A stretch of 56,457 bases of DNA from an uncultured Sediminibacterium sp. (GTDB lineage: Bacteria; Bacteroidota; Bacteroidia; Chitinophagales; Chitinophagaceae): positions 1 to 56,457 of the forward strand of contig CALDSE010000077.1 in assembly GCA_937911175.1 (NCBI GenBank). Direction: 5' to 3'. Positions 55,939-56,457 of this stretch are shown here, one piece after another. Position 1 is the stretch's first letter, and every line of letters begins with the position of its first letter. The notes under the pieces were generated by a model that did not search any database, was not told the origin of the DNA, and saw only the letters and a list, made by a program, of their open reading frames with translations. The position numbers and the translations under genes are program-made.

Positions 55939-56457
55939 ATGAGTAAATCTAAATCTGCTTTCTTTTGCAATAATTGTGGATACGAATCCACCAAGTGGGC
56001 GGGCAAATGTCCTTCTTGCAATGAGTGGAACACCTTTACCGAAGAATTAATTGATAGCGGCAAGGAAAAAGAAAATACTTGGGAAGAGTACCATACAAAT
56101 CAAAAAGGTACTACTGTTATTGCCATCAACGAGGTCAATAGTTTATCAGAAAAAAGAATTGACAGCGGCGACGCTGAATTAAACAGAGTATTAGGAGGCG
56201 GTATTGTGCTAGGTTCTATTATACTTGTTGCAGGCGAGCCCGGCATTGGAAAAAGTACTTTGTTTTTACAACAAGGTCTTTTAATGAAGGAGCAAGTGGT
56301 TTTATATATCAGCGGGGAAGAAAGTATTCAGCAAATAAAAATGCGCGCCGATAGATTAAATATTAAAAACGATCAATTCTTTTTATTAACGGAAACACAT
56401 ACAGCGGCTATCTTTAAAGCCATTAAAAAATTAAAACCCACAGTGGTCATTGTTGAT
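55939..56457 (+). CDS. radA: DNA repair protein RadA (Sms), 5' part
   Basis: RadA is a RecA-like ATPase that helps branch migration in recombination. The frame is open to the right edge, giving 173 residues of about 450. The N-terminal zinc finger is FFCNNCGYESTKWAGKCPSC. The Walker A motif GEPGIGKST follows near residue 101, and YISGEESIQQIKMRADRL after it is typical of RadA. Walker B (VVIVD) is at the very end of the window. The KNRFG motif and the Lon-like domain lie beyond the edge. Confidence 0.95.
   Translation, partial: MSKSKSAFFCNNCGYESTKWAGKCPSCNEWNTFTEELIDSGKEKENTWEEYHTNQKGTTVIAINEVNSLSEKRIDSGDAELNRVLGGGIVLGSIILVAGEPGIGKSTLFLQQGLLMKEQVVLYISGEESIQQIKMRADRLNIKNDQFFLLTETHTAAIFKAIKKLKPTVVIVD

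Overview
The window is a stretch of Bacteroidota chromosome, most likely from the class Chitinophagia (family Chitinophagaceae). The evidence is a SusC/SusD pair, the gliding genes gldE and gldD, a complex I operon with a short NuoG, an S16 protein with an Ala/Glu/Val tail, start codons almost without Shine-Dalgarno sequences, and promoter-like TAnnTTTG boxes just upstream of start codons. The phylum is secure; the family is an inference. No tRNA, rRNA, CRISPR array or intact mobile element was seen. Both ends look like contig ends: radA runs off the right edge, and the left 1.4 kb appears to be foreign to the rest.

Layout. 1-1440: AT-rich sequence carrying a secreted beta-rich protein whose 3' end runs directly into the interior of nuoL; probably a chimeric join or a recent rearrangement. 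1441-10102 (minus strand): complex I operon nuoABCDEFGHIJK plus the first ~96 codons of nuoL, read from a promoter next to the terminator of the preceding gene. A 16-bp tandem array sits at the nuoD/nuoE boundary. 10244-13420 (minus): a small membrane protein, an orphan PstS-like lipoprotein and a periplasmic TPR protein. 13504-20948: translation and RNA modification genes (hisS, rlmN, two pseudouridine synthases, rimM, rpsP, ffh). 21221-27344 (plus): START-like protein, LptF/G-type permease, Tat-exported Mn-type superoxide dismutase, CDF metal exporter, M20 peptidase, S4 protein and trmD. 27337-31969: two tandem DUF5916 outer-membrane proteins. 31985-39659: nucleobase salvage and purine synthesis (ade, upp, purH), an EI24-like protein, an RsmI-like methylase, a reduced ComEC and a DMT transporter. 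39738-44808 (minus): mutY-gldE-gldD-DUF3109-lutB cluster. 45016-48028 (plus): HU-like protein, TPR protein, a 31-residue basic protein of the AURKAIP1/COX24 (mS38) type and RNase E/G. 48113-49942: a redoxin-like protein convergent with a cytochrome c/copper-monooxygenase-like protein. 50037-55614 (minus): SusC-SusD-lipoprotein transport operon. 55939-end: 5' part of radA.

Most of the window is ordinary core genome. The parts most worth a second look are the nuoL junction, the 16-bp array that supplies the end of nuoD, the split redoxin / cytochrome c-copper oxygenase pair, the reduced ComEC, the tandem DUF5916 pair, the mS38-like microprotein with its strong hairpin, and the apparently leaderless promoters. 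I did not find a clear new defence or mobile system.
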